From positions 124,001-188,000 of the forward strand of contig NZ_JACAXB010000033.1 of NCBI RefSeq assembly GCF_013391415.1: 64,000 nucleotides of DNA, in the 5' to 3' direction. Made by a program: the position numbers and the translations under genes. Origin of the DNA: Aquitalea sp. LB_tupeE. Its GTDB lineage: Bacteria; Pseudomonadota; Gammaproteobacteria; Burkholderiales; Chromobacteriaceae. Below the pieces are notes generated by a model. That model was not told where the DNA came from. It ran no database searches and worked only from the letters and a program-made list of their open reading frames with translations. Within the stretch, counting starts at the first letter, position 1. Each line of letters begins with the position of its first letter. Below are positions 1 to 9,945 of the stretch, one piece after another.

Positions 1-2007
1 CCAGCCATTAATGTGCAAGCATCTTGCGCAAGTACGCTAATCAGTCTGCATCAGGCCTGTCTAGCACTGGAAAACGATGACTGCGACATGGCTGTAGTAG
101 GCGGCGCAACGATAATGTGGCCTCAATTGCGGGCATACAAATGGATTGATGGCAGCATTTTTTCACGCTCCGGAGCCTGTCACCCATTCTCGACACTTGC
201 AGACGGTACCGTGCACGGCAACGGGGCCGCCGTAGTAGTACTCAAAAAACTGAGCAAGGCCATAAATGACAACAACAAAATATTTGGCATCATTAAAGCA
301 ACCGGACTGAACAGCGACGGCGCCAGAAAGTCTTCATTTACGGCCCCCAGCGCTGACGGTCAAAAAGAACTGATTGGACGCGTATTAAAAGACATCGACG
401 TAACATCGATCGGCCTGCTCGAGGCTCATGCCACAGGAACCGCCGTGGGGGACAAGGTTGAACTGCAGGTGCTTGAATCCTTGTTTTCCGGATTGTCACC
501 TGCAACCTCCTATTGTGCCCTAGGCGCTAGCAAGCCCTACGTCGGACATCTTGAAGCCACATCCGGAGTTGTCAGCCTCATCAAGGCCTGTCACTCGATG
601 CTGGAGGGTGTGCATACGCCAGACATCGTGGGCAACGACTGGTTGAAAACTAAAGAAAGCCCTTTTTACTTGCCGGCCAGATTGACGGAGTGGCCCTCTT
701 CGAACTTGCACCCACGTCGTGCCTGTGTGAGTTCATTTGGCATGGGCGGAACGAATGCATTTGTTTTACTTGAAGAACCTTCGTTGGCCGAGCGTGCCAG
801 CGTTGCGAATCATCAACCTCAGGCCATGCAATCGCAGCCGCGCGAAAAACTACTGTGGAGCGGCCTTAAAACTTCGACAAAGCGCCAATCTCACGAAAAT
901 CTTGGCGTGAATATCATCGACGAAGTTACATTGAAAGTCTATGAAATAGTAATTCAGGCAGAGAGTCACCCTTGGATCAACGACCATCAGTTGAACAATC
1001 AATCTCTAATACCAGCGACCTACTACATCCACCTGTTTAGATCAATCGCCGCCCATCTCGATCTACCATTCGAATGGGCACTCTCATCCGTTCAAATCCT
1101 GAAAAAACTAATTCTGGATGGACCCGTACCTCTAAGGCTTAGCGCCAACAAGCACGACGACTCATGGTCTTTGCGCATAGAAAGCCGGAGTAAGGATGAA
1201 TGGGAACCGAGGGTACATGCCACCGCTAGAATCGTTAATAAAAAGAGCTTCGATGAAAAAATAACGTTAAACGCTCTATTGCAACTCAATCAGGAACCCG
1301 TATCAATTGAATACTTCCCTGATCAGGTCGTCAGCCATGGCATGGCATTTCAGAATCTCAGGCATGCAGTTCGAACTCCATATGGCGTACTCGGATTGAT
1401 TTCAGATCCGGCCGGAAATCTTAAGAATCGTAGCGACAGTGAAGTTTGCCTACTTGATTCCTGCCTGCAGGTTTTCCGAATTGACCATGCAGATCGGGGG
1501 ATTTTGCCCAATGATGGTTTTTTACTAACTTCAGTTGACTATATAGATATTAATAATGTCGATTGGTGTAGTGCGCAAACGCTCTGGTGTCTTGGGTCTG
1601 CCAGAGCTCATTCGGCTATCGAAAGTGAATTTATCACCGATTATTTATTTTTCTCCGAGATGAATGGTGAAGTAGTCGGGGTGATCAAGGGCGTCACCGA
1701 GCGAAAGCTTTCTGGGAAAGCCGTACCCAACACTCCAACATCAAATAATCATGTTCAGACTGAACTGCCAATCCAAAACCCAGACAGCGTAACGCCGACA
1801 TTGATAGCCATTGTTTCAGAACTTGTTGGCATAGAGAAAGCACAGATCATGGAGTCTGACTCATTGGAATCGCTGGGTGTGGATTCGTTCGCAGCACTCG
1901 AGCTAAGTCTAACTCTGGAACAAAAACTGGGTAAAAAGATTAACCCCGACGACATCGACCGGAGATTCTCCATACAACAAATTGCATTCAAACTGAAGAC
2001 CAAATAG
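1..2007 (+). CDS. type I polyketide synthase, KS-DH-ACP (5' end outside window)
   Basis: The reading frame is open at base 1, so the start lies upstream; 668 residues are visible. Order of domains: C-terminal half of a ketosynthase with the active-site Cys (codon 25-27, context QASCAS) and both catalytic His (HATGT at 427; GHLEA at 547); then a hotdog dehydratase from about 967 (HPWINDH, catalytic His) with its second motif LLDSCLQ near 1455; then an acyl carrier protein with GVDSFAAL, phosphopantetheine Ser at 1885-1887. No acyltransferase, ketoreductase or thioesterase is seen, so malonyl loading must come in trans or from the missing N-terminus. It is followed 65 bases later by an acyl-AMP ligase and then a thioester reductase, which suggests one assembly line. 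Codon use is AT-richer than the rest of the window. The KS and ACP calls are firm; the product is unknown. Confidence 0.9.
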   Translation, partial: PAINVQASCASTLISLHQACLALENDDCDMAVVGGATIMWPQLRAYKWIDGSIFSRSGACHPFSTLADGTVHGNGAAVVVLKKLSKAINDNNKIFGIIKATGLNSDGARKSSFTAPSADGQKELIGRVLKDIDVTSIGLLEAHATGTAVGDKVELQVLESLFSGLSPATSYCALGASKPYVGHLEATSGVVSLIKACHSMLEGVHTPDIVGNDWLKTKESPFYLPARLTEWPSSNLHPRRACVSSFGMGGTNAFVLLEEPSLAERASVANHQPQAMQSQPREKLLWSGLKTSTKRQSHENLGVNIIDEVTLKVYEIVIQAESHPWINDHQLNNQSLIPATYYIHLFRSIAAHLDLPFEWALSSVQILKKLILDGPVPLRLSANKHDDSWSLRIESRSKDEWEPRVHATARIVNKKSFDEKITLNALLQLNQEPVSIEYFPDQVVSHGMAFQNLRHAVRTPYGVLGLISDPAGNLKNRSDSEVCLLDSCLQVFRIDHADRGILPNDGFLLTSVDYIDINNVDWCSAQTLWCLGSARAHSAIESEFITDYLFFSEMNGEVVGVIKGVTERKLSGKAVPNTPTSNNHVQTELPIQNPDSVTPTLIAIVSELVGIEKAQIMESDSLESLGVDSFAALELSLTLEQKLGKKINPDDIDRRFSIQQIAFKLKTK

Positions 2008-2072
2008 TCGCTGTACACATCAATATAAATTAAAAGAACAAATTAGGCTTTGCACAATGAGGAGAAGATGAA

Positions 2073-4349
2073 TTGATCCAGTTTGGCGTCGACAGGCAAA
2101 TCCAAGAACTAACACAGCGTCTACCGACTATAAGAGAACAGCTCAAAATGTATGCTGCTCGCAATGGCTTAGGTATTGCATGGGAAGATCCGGAACGCGG
2201 TGAAAGCATCACATTCAGCCAACAAAACAAAAGGAAAAGGCAGCTTACGGCTTGCCTATCCAGCCTGCCTGCCCAAAGTGTAATCTGCCTAGTTTTGACG
2301 AGATCTAAAGATTTTCTGCCTTTATTGGCGGCATGCATACAAAATAATCTGGTTTTAGCACCGATCGGAGAAGATGCCCGCAAGATCAAAGAGGCAATCA
2401 AAATACTAAAGCCCAGGCTGATAATATCCACCAGCGATTTGGCCACATCATGCATCAAACAGACAAATATTGATAATTATATTGAATTACCTTCAGAATA
2501 TGAATCCACCACAATGATGCACGACGATAGCGAAGCTCATATCAAGGCTATTGAAGAAAATCATGACTTATCGGATGCAACCTGCCTACTGATACAGACC
2601 TCAGGCACCACAGGACAAGCCAAATATGTGCAACTGAGCGAAAGGTCACTAGTCTCTAATGCTGCAGCACTTCAAGTGAGATATCAGTGCCAAACTGATG
2701 ACAGAATTCATTGTACATTACCGTGGTCGCACATGAACGCAATAATGATGACTGGCTGTCTGGCGTTGCTTGCAGGAGCTACAGTCGTCTACAGAAATAT
2801 AGTAAAAGAACCAGACCCAATATCTGCTCTTCATGAAGTAAATCCGAGCATCTCGAGCCTCACACCAACCTTATTGTCATTTATTCTAAGCAAAAAAAAG
2901 AGCACACAAAACCTTAAAATGATGCGCTTTATCTTTTGCGGCGCAGCACCGCTTAGTTCTATTTTATGGAAAAAGGCAGAAAATAGCCTTAGTTGCAAAA
3001 TATATCAGGGCTATGGCTTATCAGAAACAACTTGCTGGATCGCCTCAACCGTACCAGAGGAGATGCCTGATTACGAGACCGTTGGAAAGGTACTCCTGGG
3101 GGAAATCTACATTCCAAAGCAGAACAGGATATGCATTATCACCCAGACTACGGAACTAAGCGATAGCAATAAAAGCAAGCTAGAACTGGGTCCGATTTTT
3201 TACAAAGGTCCGCTCCAGTTCAAGGGGTACAGAGGAAAGACCCAAGAGCCGATCCGGGATGGTGCATATTTCGACACGGGCGACATTGGTTATATTGACA
3301 ATAACAACAATATTAGGTTCGTCGGAAGACAGAAAGAAATAATTATTCGATCCGGTATCAACATCGTGCCAGAGGTTGTAGATTCCCTGCTGCGAGAGCA
3401 CCCCGAAATATTAGCCTGCAAGACCATAGGAATCCAGGATGATCTGCTCGGCGAAAGAGTAGTTACAACTTACATTTCTCGTAACTCTGCCCCACTTAAT
3501 GAAATAGATCTCCGACGATTTATACGCAATAGAATTCAGGCTGACTACATACCTAATTCATTTATTCAGCTCAACTCATTCCCAATAAATGAAACAGGAA
3601 AAATCTCGACAGTAGAACTACGAAAAAAAATTAATGGTGATTACGCTCGGGCCGCACTCTTGGCCATAGACACGAATAGATTCAAACGTGCAAATTGTAG
3701 TGACCGAGAAAAAATTACAGCTCAATTTCAATCACGAATATTACGTGACTTGCCATTGCATTTTTTGACATATTGGGGCGCAGGACAACGCAACGAAATT
3801 AATGAGAACGACGTACGTGCCATGCAAAGAATTAAGGAAATGCTGGAAGTCACATGCTCGCAAAAACCTCTGATGGCTGAGATCACATTGATCTTTACTG
3901 ATATACATGCAAAATTGAATGGGAAATCTGCCAACAGGGTTGACCTGTACTTTCAAAGAATAGAAAAACTAGCGGCACAACATGGGTTCAACTGCGTACG
4001 CGCCTCTGATATCTGGAATAAAAGTGGGATAAATCCTGAAGACTTACTGAATGGGGGTACAACCCTAAGTTTGGTAGAACTCTCCGACGAGCTTGGTTTA
4101 GGTTGCATGGCTCTGGAAATGCTGAGGAAGTCGGCCCAACGCCACGTCGAAATTGGAGACGCTGCAGATGGTTTACGTAACTACCTCTATATCTGCAGCA
4201 TTGAAAAAAAACTATATGCCGATGAGTTTAGTGAATCTGTATTCCTCACGTACAACGACCCGTGCTTAAGCACCATTTGCCCAGATCTTCCAAAGATGTA
4301 CATTTATTCGTTCTCAAAAGGCATGACCGCCAAGCCATGGTTCAGTTAA
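2073..4349 (+). CDS. acyl-AMP ligase (AMP-binding enzyme) with unassigned C-terminal domain
   Basis: 758 residues. Residues about 1-520 are an ANL-superfamily adenylating enzyme: P-loop TSGTTGQAK near 2600, GYGLSETT near 3010, FDTGDIGYI with FVGRQKE near 3270-3330, and a C-terminal NETGKIS lysine motif near 3590. It should activate a carboxylic acid as acyl-AMP for transfer to CoA or to the ACP of the preceding gene. The last 210-240 residues (from about 3640) are not part of the ANL fold; they contain the patterns LPLHFLTYWGAG and IFTDIHAKLNG and I cannot assign them. The start is TTG at 2073, 8 bases after GGAG at 2061; two nearby ATGs (2058, 2068) run into immediate stops. The next in-frame ATG is at 2148. 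The gene is AT-rich like its neighbours and probably cotranscribed with them. Confidence 0.85.
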   Translation: MIQFGVDRQIQELTQRLPTIREQLKMYAARNGLGIAWEDPERGESITFSQQNKRKRQLTACLSSLPAQSVICLVLTRSKDFLPLLAACIQNNLVLAPIGEDARKIKEAIKILKPRLIISTSDLATSCIKQTNIDNYIELPSEYESTTMMHDDSEAHIKAIEENHDLSDATCLLIQTSGTTGQAKYVQLSERSLVSNAAALQVRYQCQTDDRIHCTLPWSHMNAIMMTGCLALLAGATVVYRNIVKEPDPISALHEVNPSISSLTPTLLSFILSKKKSTQNLKMMRFIFCGAAPLSSILWKKAENSLSCKIYQGYGLSETTCWIASTVPEEMPDYETVGKVLLGEIYIPKQNRICIITQTTELSDSNKSKLELGPIFYKGPLQFKGYRGKTQEPIRDGAYFDTGDIGYIDNNNNIRFVGRQKEIIIRSGINIVPEVVDSLLREHPEILACKTIGIQDDLLGERVVTTYISRNSAPLNEIDLRRFIRNRIQADYIPNSFIQLNSFPINETGKISTVELRKKINGDYARAALLAIDTNRFKRANCSDREKITAQFQSRILRDLPLHFLTYWGAGQRNEINENDVRAMQRIKEMLEVTCSQKPLMAEITLIFTDIHAKLNGKSANRVDLYFQRIEKLAAQHGFNCVRASDIWNKSGINPEDLLNGGTTLSLVELSDELGLGCMALEMLRKSAQRHVEIGDAADGLRNYLYICSIEKKLYADEFSESVFLTYNDPCLSTICPDLPKMYIYSFSKGMTAKPWFS

Positions 4350-4382
4350 TAGCTCTACCATTTAAAAGATAGGATATTCTCC

Positions 4383-6410
4383 GTGATCGACATTCAATCT
4401 CAAGCATTTGGTATTGAAACCAAGCGGGTCAGTTTCATGACAGGAGCCACTGGTTTTCTGGGCAGGCAATTCTTGCTTCGGTATTTAAAGTCAGACTTCG
4501 GAGATATCTACGTTCTGGTACGGGCCGACAGTGTGCACGCTGGGAGGGAGCGTGTGATTCGATCGCTTGAATTCGCAGCAGCTGACGTCGGCCTGACACT
4601 CAATGTCGATGACTTAAGAAAAATTAGAATAGTTGTTGGCGATATAGTTGACAATATTTGTGGAATCAACCCAAAAACACTAGAAATTATACGAGAAAAT
4701 GGCGTAAATGACTTCTGGCACTATGCGGCAAGCCTAAAGTACGAAGACAAAAATAAAGAAGAAATTATTTCAGCAAACCTTGATGGTACAAGAAATGCAC
4801 TACAGGCTGCACTAGCAATACGGGCAAACCGCTTCTTTTACATTTCGACCGCATATACATCTGGAAAAAAAACGGGGCCTATCGAAGAGTCCCTTCACTC
4901 TACGGCAGGCCCTTTCAATAACTGGTACGAATTTTCGAAATGTCAAGCAGAGCACGAGGTCTCAAATTTCTGTTCTAAACATTCAATTCAATATGCGCTA
5001 TTGCGCCCATCAGTTGTGGTTGGTCCAGCTGCCACACACAAATGCGGGAACAACAATACCGGGTTATATGGGCTGATCGAAGCCATTCATCTATCCGCCA
5101 ACTTATTAATCAGAGCGACGGCACCGATACGTTGCACCGGCACCTCTGACGGCCACATCAACCTCGTCCCAGTCGACTATGTAGTGAACGATGCTATAGC
5201 CATTCGCAATAAATATTTTAAGTCTGGTAAAGTATATCACCTAACTAACTCGACCAATTTCAACTTCCAGAGGTTATTTGATGTCATAACTTCAGGTTGT
5301 AAATTTTCTTTCTTTCTAAGCGACAACCCCACCAATCCTTCTGGTATTGAGCGATTCTTTGCTAGAAGGAGCAATTTTTATCTTCAATATACAAGCAATA
5401 GGAAGGAGTTTATCCGAGAAATTGCCCCTCAGCCCGGACTCTCATGGAATGACTTGGAGTGTTATGTCAAAAACTTTGTTGATGGGCTCTATGAGAAGGA
5501 CAAATCTAATAGTGACTTCGAGGTTGTTCCCTTAAAAACGCGTAATGGAATAGACGTATCCGCTTACGTAATGGGGAATGGGCCAAGTACCATCGTTCTA
5601 GTTAATGCAGTTGGCATGAAGCCGGAGATTGTTTTGCCCTTTGCGAGGGGCTTGTCTAAGAGCCACCGCGTCATTACATGGGATTTGCGTCTGCCAATAC
5701 ATACAACACAATCCGATTATCACCACATCGTAACGTCAGCACATTTGAGAGACCTTCAGGATATCTGCTCGGCACTAGACATAAAGGAGGCAACTCTGGT
5801 CAGTTGGTGCACGGGAGTAGTTATTTGCCTTCACGCTTTAGCCAGCCAAGCTGACGTGTTTAAGGCTGGTGTCTTGTTGAACCCAGACGCCTTAAATAGT
5901 GGAATGACAAGTTCTTCATTGACAGCCTTTCAGACAAGTACGCGGAGGGTTCTACCCCGAATTGCCGAGAGCATGGAGACAGCAGAATTCTATTATGAAC
6001 TGATGTTTTCACCTACGAAATTGATAGAATCGAATGAGGAAGCGAATCTTATTTCGAATTTTGTTAACCTGACAGACAATATGACATTGATGCGACTAAT
6101 AAGTGCTCCATTTTCAAGCCCCAAAGCCATTTTCAACTATGCCAACACACTGATTGAATATACGAACATTAGCGAACGCAATCTTAAGTCGCTTTGCAAT
6201 GACATCGTGCAACCCGTAATGATCTATACGAGTAAAAATGATACGACTGCACACTTTTCTAATGCTATCGAACTGGCAAAAATGATTCGAGGCGCCACCG
6301 GAAATGTCGTAGTCGACGAGTACGGTGATCACTTCTCTCATTATCACAATCCCGAGTTGGCATCTTTGGTAGATGAATTCAGCAGGACGAACTGCAACAA
6401 AGCATATTGA
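4383..6410 (+). CDS. thioester reductase (SDR) fused to alpha/beta hydrolase
   Basis: 675 residues in two parts. Residues 1 to about 375 are an extended SDR of the thioester-reductase (Lys2/NRPS terminal reductase) type: NAD(P) motif TGATGFLG, substrate-side ISTAYTSG, and catalytic Tyr-Lys in YEFSK. Such domains release an ACP-bound acyl chain as aldehyde or alcohol. Residues about 385-675 are an alpha/beta hydrolase with the nucleophile elbow SWCTG, placing Cys476 (5808-5810) where Ser normally sits, and a likely catalytic His650 in GDHFSHYH. The start is GTG at 4383, 8 bases after AGGA at 4371. It lies 33 bases after the ligase gene and is probably the last gene of that operon. Reductive release followed by hydrolase editing or lactone/ester formation is my inference. 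Confidence 0.85.
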   Translation: MIDIQSQAFGIETKRVSFMTGATGFLGRQFLLRYLKSDFGDIYVLVRADSVHAGRERVIRSLEFAAADVGLTLNVDDLRKIRIVVGDIVDNICGINPKTLEIIRENGVNDFWHYAASLKYEDKNKEEIISANLDGTRNALQAALAIRANRFFYISTAYTSGKKTGPIEESLHSTAGPFNNWYEFSKCQAEHEVSNFCSKHSIQYALLRPSVVVGPAATHKCGNNNTGLYGLIEAIHLSANLLIRATAPIRCTGTSDGHINLVPVDYVVNDAIAIRNKYFKSGKVYHLTNSTNFNFQRLFDVITSGCKFSFFLSDNPTNPSGIERFFARRSNFYLQYTSNRKEFIREIAPQPGLSWNDLECYVKNFVDGLYEKDKSNSDFEVVPLKTRNGIDVSAYVMGNGPSTIVLVNAVGMKPEIVLPFARGLSKSHRVITWDLRLPIHTTQSDYHHIVTSAHLRDLQDICSALDIKEATLVSWCTGVVICLHALASQADVFKAGVLLNPDALNSGMTSSSLTAFQTSTRRVLPRIAESMETAEFYYELMFSPTKLIESNEEANLISNFVNLTDNMTLMRLISAPFSSPKAIFNYANTLIEYTNISERNLKSLCNDIVQPVMIYTSKNDTTAHFSNAIELAKMIRGATGNVVVDEYGDHFSHYHNPELASLVDEFSRTNCNKAY

Positions 6411-6510
6411 TAACTTTATCCGTATCACATATTCACGAGGGTAATCAAGGGGAAACCCTCCCTCTCGTGCCACAATTTGGACCTCAATGGAAACGGGTGT
6501 TGCTGGTTGA

Positions 6511-6539
6511 GAAAACGAAGCCCTCTACGGAGGGCTTCG
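6511..6539 (-). terminator. intrinsic terminator of the efflux operon
   Basis: A 10-bp perfect stem (CGAAGCCCTC, 6516-6525, with 6530-6539) and a 4-base loop is followed on the minus strand by TTTT (6512-6515). It lies 54 bases beyond the stop of the outer-membrane factor gene. On the plus strand there is no U-tract, so it is a poor terminator for the biosynthetic operon. Confidence 0.8.
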
Positions 6540-6592
6540 GCAGAACAATCTCACCCGCGAATTGGTTGAAGCTTGTTTTTACATGTTTCCGC

Positions 6593-7966
6593 TTAGTGCA
6601 GTTGTGTGCCCCCACCCAGGGCCTGATACAGCGTCACCTGATTCACCAGCCGGTTGTAACGGTTTTCCAGCAGGCTCACCTCGGCACTACGGCGCGTCTC
6701 TTGCGCATCCAGCCAGTCTTTCAGCGGTGCCGCACCCGCCTGATAGCGCAGGCGGTACAGCTGCTCGGCGCGCGCCGCCAGCACGGCCGCCTGGCTCAAG
6801 CGTTCGCCCTGCTGTTGATACTGGCTGCGGGCGGACAAGGCGTTGTCCACATCAGCCAGGGCTGAATACAAAGTCTGGCGGAAGTTCACCACCGCCAGCT
6901 GGTAGTCAGCTTCGCTGATGCTGTTGTTCAGCTTCATCTGCCGCCATTGCAAGAATGGCAAGGTCACGCCGGCACCCAGCGTAGCCAGCGGATTACTCAG
7001 CACCTGCGCAAGGCGGGTGCTGCTGCTGCCCAGACTGCCTGTGAGGGAAAAATCCGGGTAGTAGGACGCACGGGTGGCATCGCCACTGGCCAGTGTTTCA
7101 CGCAGACGCAGTTCGGCCGCTCGCAAATCCGGCCGCCGCCCCAGTAGCGCGGCTGGCAAACCGGCTGGCACATCCGGCAGATCGGTCGCGGGCAGGCTGG
7201 CACGCAAAGCAATATCACCCTTGGGCGGGCCATCCAGCAAGATGGCCAGCGCGTTTTGCGTCTCAACCAGTTGCTGCTGGTAGTCGTGCAGACTGGCTTG
7301 CTGACTGGCCAGACTTTGCCGCACGGTCAGCACATCCAGCTCGGCTGCGGCACCGGCCTGCCGCTTGGCCAGTACCAGCCGCAAGGCTTGTTGCTGGTAG
7401 TCGACGCTAGCCTGGCCCAAAACCAGGCGCTGGCGCAGCCAGGCTTGCTTCCAGTACAGCTTGATGGTGCTGCCAATCAGGCTCAAGCGGCTGCTGGCCA
7501 GATCCTGCACCGTGGCGCGCGCTTCCCAGGCCTTGGCATCACGCTGGTGCGCAAGTTTGCCCCACAAGTCCAGCTCATAGCTGACCGACAAACTGGCCGA
7601 GTGGCTCTGGCTGTTGACGGCATCACCACCCAGCCGTTGACTGGCGGAACTGGACAGGCTGAACGATGGGGTGGGTGCCAGGTCGGTGTCGGCCAGGTCG
7701 GCTTGCAACATGGCCTGACGCACCTTGATGGCGGCAGCGGCCAGATCGTTATTGCGCTCCAGCACCTGCTGGATCAGCGCATTCAGTTCGGCATCGCCAA
7801 ACTGTTGCCACCAGTCCCCTGCTGCCACGGGGTTGGTCGCCGCAGGCACGCTGCCCTGCCATTGCGCGGGCAGCGCGAGCGCCGGTGTTTGATACGGCGT
7901 AGTGGTAAGGCTGGCACAGCCGGCGAGTAGCAGGCAGGCCAGCAGGATGGGCTTGGATACTTTCAT
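6593..7966 (-). CDS. RND/Mac-type outer membrane efflux lipoprotein (NodT family)
   Basis: 457 residues, the usual length for TolC-like outer membrane factors of the NodT family. The N-terminus is a lipoprotein signal with lipobox LAGC (Cys at residue 17), so the mature protein is acylated and sits in the outer membrane. Two repeated OEP domains, with the long helical stretches typical of the periplasmic tunnel, fill the rest. It is the last gene of an operon with macA and macB (26 bases after macB) and should form the exit duct for that pump. The intrinsic terminator at 6511-6539 follows. Confidence 0.92.
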   Translation of the reverse strand: MKVSKPILLACLLLAGCASLTTTPYQTPALALPAQWQGSVPAATNPVAAGDWWQQFGDAELNALIQQVLERNNDLAAAAIKVRQAMLQADLADTDLAPTPSFSLSSSASQRLGGDAVNSQSHSASLSVSYELDLWGKLAHQRDAKAWEARATVQDLASSRLSLIGSTIKLYWKQAWLRQRLVLGQASVDYQQQALRLVLAKRQAGAAAELDVLTVRQSLASQQASLHDYQQQLVETQNALAILLDGPPKGDIALRASLPATDLPDVPAGLPAALLGRRPDLRAAELRLRETLASGDATRASYYPDFSLTGSLGSSSTRLAQVLSNPLATLGAGVTLPFLQWRQMKLNNSISEADYQLAVVNFRQTLYSALADVDNALSARSQYQQQGERLSQAAVLAARAEQLYRLRYQAGAAPLKDWLDAQETRRSAEVSLLENRYNRLVNQVTLYQALGGGTQLH

Positions 7967-7992
7967 TCTGTCATTCTGTTATGAAGCGGTGC

Positions 7993-9942
7993 TCATTCAC
8001 GGGACAAGGCTACTACCGGGTCCAGCCGCGCGGCATTGCGTGCCGGCAGATAGCCGAACAGCACGCCCACCAGGGTGGAGCAGGCAAAGGCCGCCACAAT
8101 GGATGACACTGAGTAAACCATGTTGAAACTGGCAAGCCGGGCTACCAACACCCCCAGGCCCAGCGACAAGGCCACCCCCAGCGCACCGCCCAGCAGGCAC
8201 ACCAGCACGGCCTCGATCAAAAACTGCTGCATGATGTCGCGCTGACGCGCCCCCACCGCCATGCACACGCCGATTTCGCGGGTTCGCTCGCTCACCGACA
8301 CCAGCATGATGTTCATCACGCCAATGCCGCCCACCACCAGCGAGATCACCGCAATCATGGATACCAGCAGCGTCATGGTGGCGGTGGTGCTGGCAATGGT
8401 CTGACGGATACTGTCGGTATTCATCACGAAAAAGTCCTGCGTGCCGTGACGACGGGTCATCAAGGCCACCAGGCTTTGCTCGGCGGCATCGGTGGCCACA
8501 TTGTCACTCACCCGCACGGTGAGGGCTTTCAGGTAATCCTGCCCCAGCATGCGGTACATCACCGTGCTGTAAGGCAGCCACAGATTGAGGTTTTCGTCGG
8601 TGCCGAAAGCGCTTTTCTGGGTTTGCGTCACCGCTACCACCCGGCACGGCAGCTTGCCCAGCAGGATGACCTTGCCGATGGGGTCGTCACCATCGGCAAA
8701 CAAGGCCTTGCGGCTGTTTTCGTCGATGACCACCTGCTGTGCCTGCTGGCTGACCGCGACGGCATCAAAGGCACGGCCCTGCGCCATGGATACGCCGCGC
8801 ACCCGGAAATACTGCTCGCCCACGCCCTTCACCTGCGCCGTGACCGCTACATTGCGATAGCGCAGCGTCACGCTGTCGCTGACTTCGGGCGTCACGCTGT
8901 CAACAAAAGGCTGCTCGGCCAGCACGGCGGCGTCACGCGGCGTCAGCGTGTGGATGGCATCAGCCTTGCGGTCACCAAAATGCTTGCCGGGATAAATATT
9001 GATGGTATTGGTACCCAGCGCGCTGATGTCGCTGAGAATGCGCTGGCTGGAACCGGTGCCCAGCGCCACCACCGACACCACCGAGGCAATGCCGATGATG
9101 ATGCCCAGCATGGTCAGCGCCGAACGCAACCGGTGCGCCATCAGCGCACGCCAGGCCATGCCGAAAGCCTCGGCAAATTGCTCGCGCAGCAGACGCCAGC
9201 CGGTAGCCTGCTGGCTGTCCGCAGACGCAGGCAATGCGCTAACGGGAGAGATGGCGCCACGACGGGTATCTGCCACCAGCTTGCCATCGCCGATCTCGAT
9301 GATGCGGTCGGCGTGCTCGGCGACTTTGCTGTCATGCGTCACAAGAATGATGGTGTGGCCTTCGGCATGCAGTTCGCGCAGGATGGCCATCACCTGCTGG
9401 CCGCTGCTACTGTCCAGTGCGCCGGTAGGTTCGTCGGCCAGAATCACCTTGCCGCCATTCATCAGCGCCCGGGCGATACTCACCCGCTGCTGCTGGCCGC
9501 CGGATAGCTGACCCGGTTTGTGCCCGGCACGCTCAGCCAGGCCAAGACGCTGCAACAGACTGCTGGCACGCGCACGACGCTCGGCGGCCGGACTACCGGC
9601 ATACACAGCAGGCAATTCGACGTTTTGCAGCGCATCCAGCTCGCCCAGCAAATGGTAGCGCTGGAAGATGAAACCGAAATGCTCTCGCCGCAGCTGGGCC
9701 AGCTGGTCGGGCGACATGTCGGCCACCGCCTGCCCTGCCACGCGGTAGCTGCCGCGGCTTGGCGCATCCAGGCAACCCAGAATGTTCATCAGCGTGGACT
9801 TGCCAGAACCGGACGCACCGATGATGGCCACCATTTCACCGGCCTGAATCTGCAAATTGATGTCATCCAGCACCGTGACCATGTCCTCGCCCGAGGCAAA
9901 ATCACGACACACGCCGGACAATTCCAGCAAAGGATGGGACAT
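7993..9942 (-). CDS. macB: macrolide/peptide export ABC transporter MacB
   Basis: 649 residues, matching MacB. The N-terminal ATPase (about 1-225) has Walker [10 protein letters not shown], signature LSGGQQQR and Walker B VILADEPT. After a linker comes the first membrane helix (about residue 270), a large periplasmic MacB-PCD domain, and three C-terminal FtsX-type helices (about 525-640). Together with MacA and an outer-membrane factor it exports macrolides, enterotoxin or other periplasmic substrates; the actual substrate here is unknown. It starts 3 bases after the macA stop, so the two are translationally coupled. Confidence 0.95.
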   Translation of the reverse strand: MSHPLLELSGVCRDFASGEDMVTVLDDINLQIQAGEMVAIIGASGSGKSTLMNILGCLDAPSRGSYRVAGQAVADMSPDQLAQLRREHFGFIFQRYHLLGELDALQNVELPAVYAGSPAAERRARASSLLQRLGLAERAGHKPGQLSGGQQQRVSIARALMNGGKVILADEPTGALDSSSGQQVMAILRELHAEGHTIILVTHDSKVAEHADRIIEIGDGKLVADTRRGAISPVSALPASADSQQATGWRLLREQFAEAFGMAWRALMAHRLRSALTMLGIIIGIASVVSVVALGTGSSQRILSDISALGTNTINIYPGKHFGDRKADAIHTLTPRDAAVLAEQPFVDSVTPEVSDSVTLRYRNVAVTAQVKGVGEQYFRVRGVSMAQGRAFDAVAVSQQAQQVVIDENSRKALFADGDDPIGKVILLGKLPCRVVAVTQTQKSAFGTDENLNLWLPYSTVMYRMLGQDYLKALTVRVSDNVATDAAEQSLVALMTRRHGTQDFFVMNTDSIRQTIASTTATMTLLVSMIAVISLVVGGIGVMNIMLVSVSERTREIGVCMAVGARQRDIMQQFLIEAVLVCLLGGALGVALSLGLGVLVARLASFNMVYSVSSIVAAFACSTLVGVLFGYLPARNAARLDPVVALSRE

Positions 9943-9945
9943 GGT

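Noticed and set aside
2058-2076. ATG codons at 2058 and 2068 as starts of the ligase gene
   Set aside because: Both are out of frame and run into a stop within a few codons; TTG 2073 fits the ribosome site better.
6434-6469. Inverted repeat CACGAG/CTCGTG as terminator of the biosynthetic operon
   Set aside because: Only six base pairs in the outer stem, irregular interior and no T-run.
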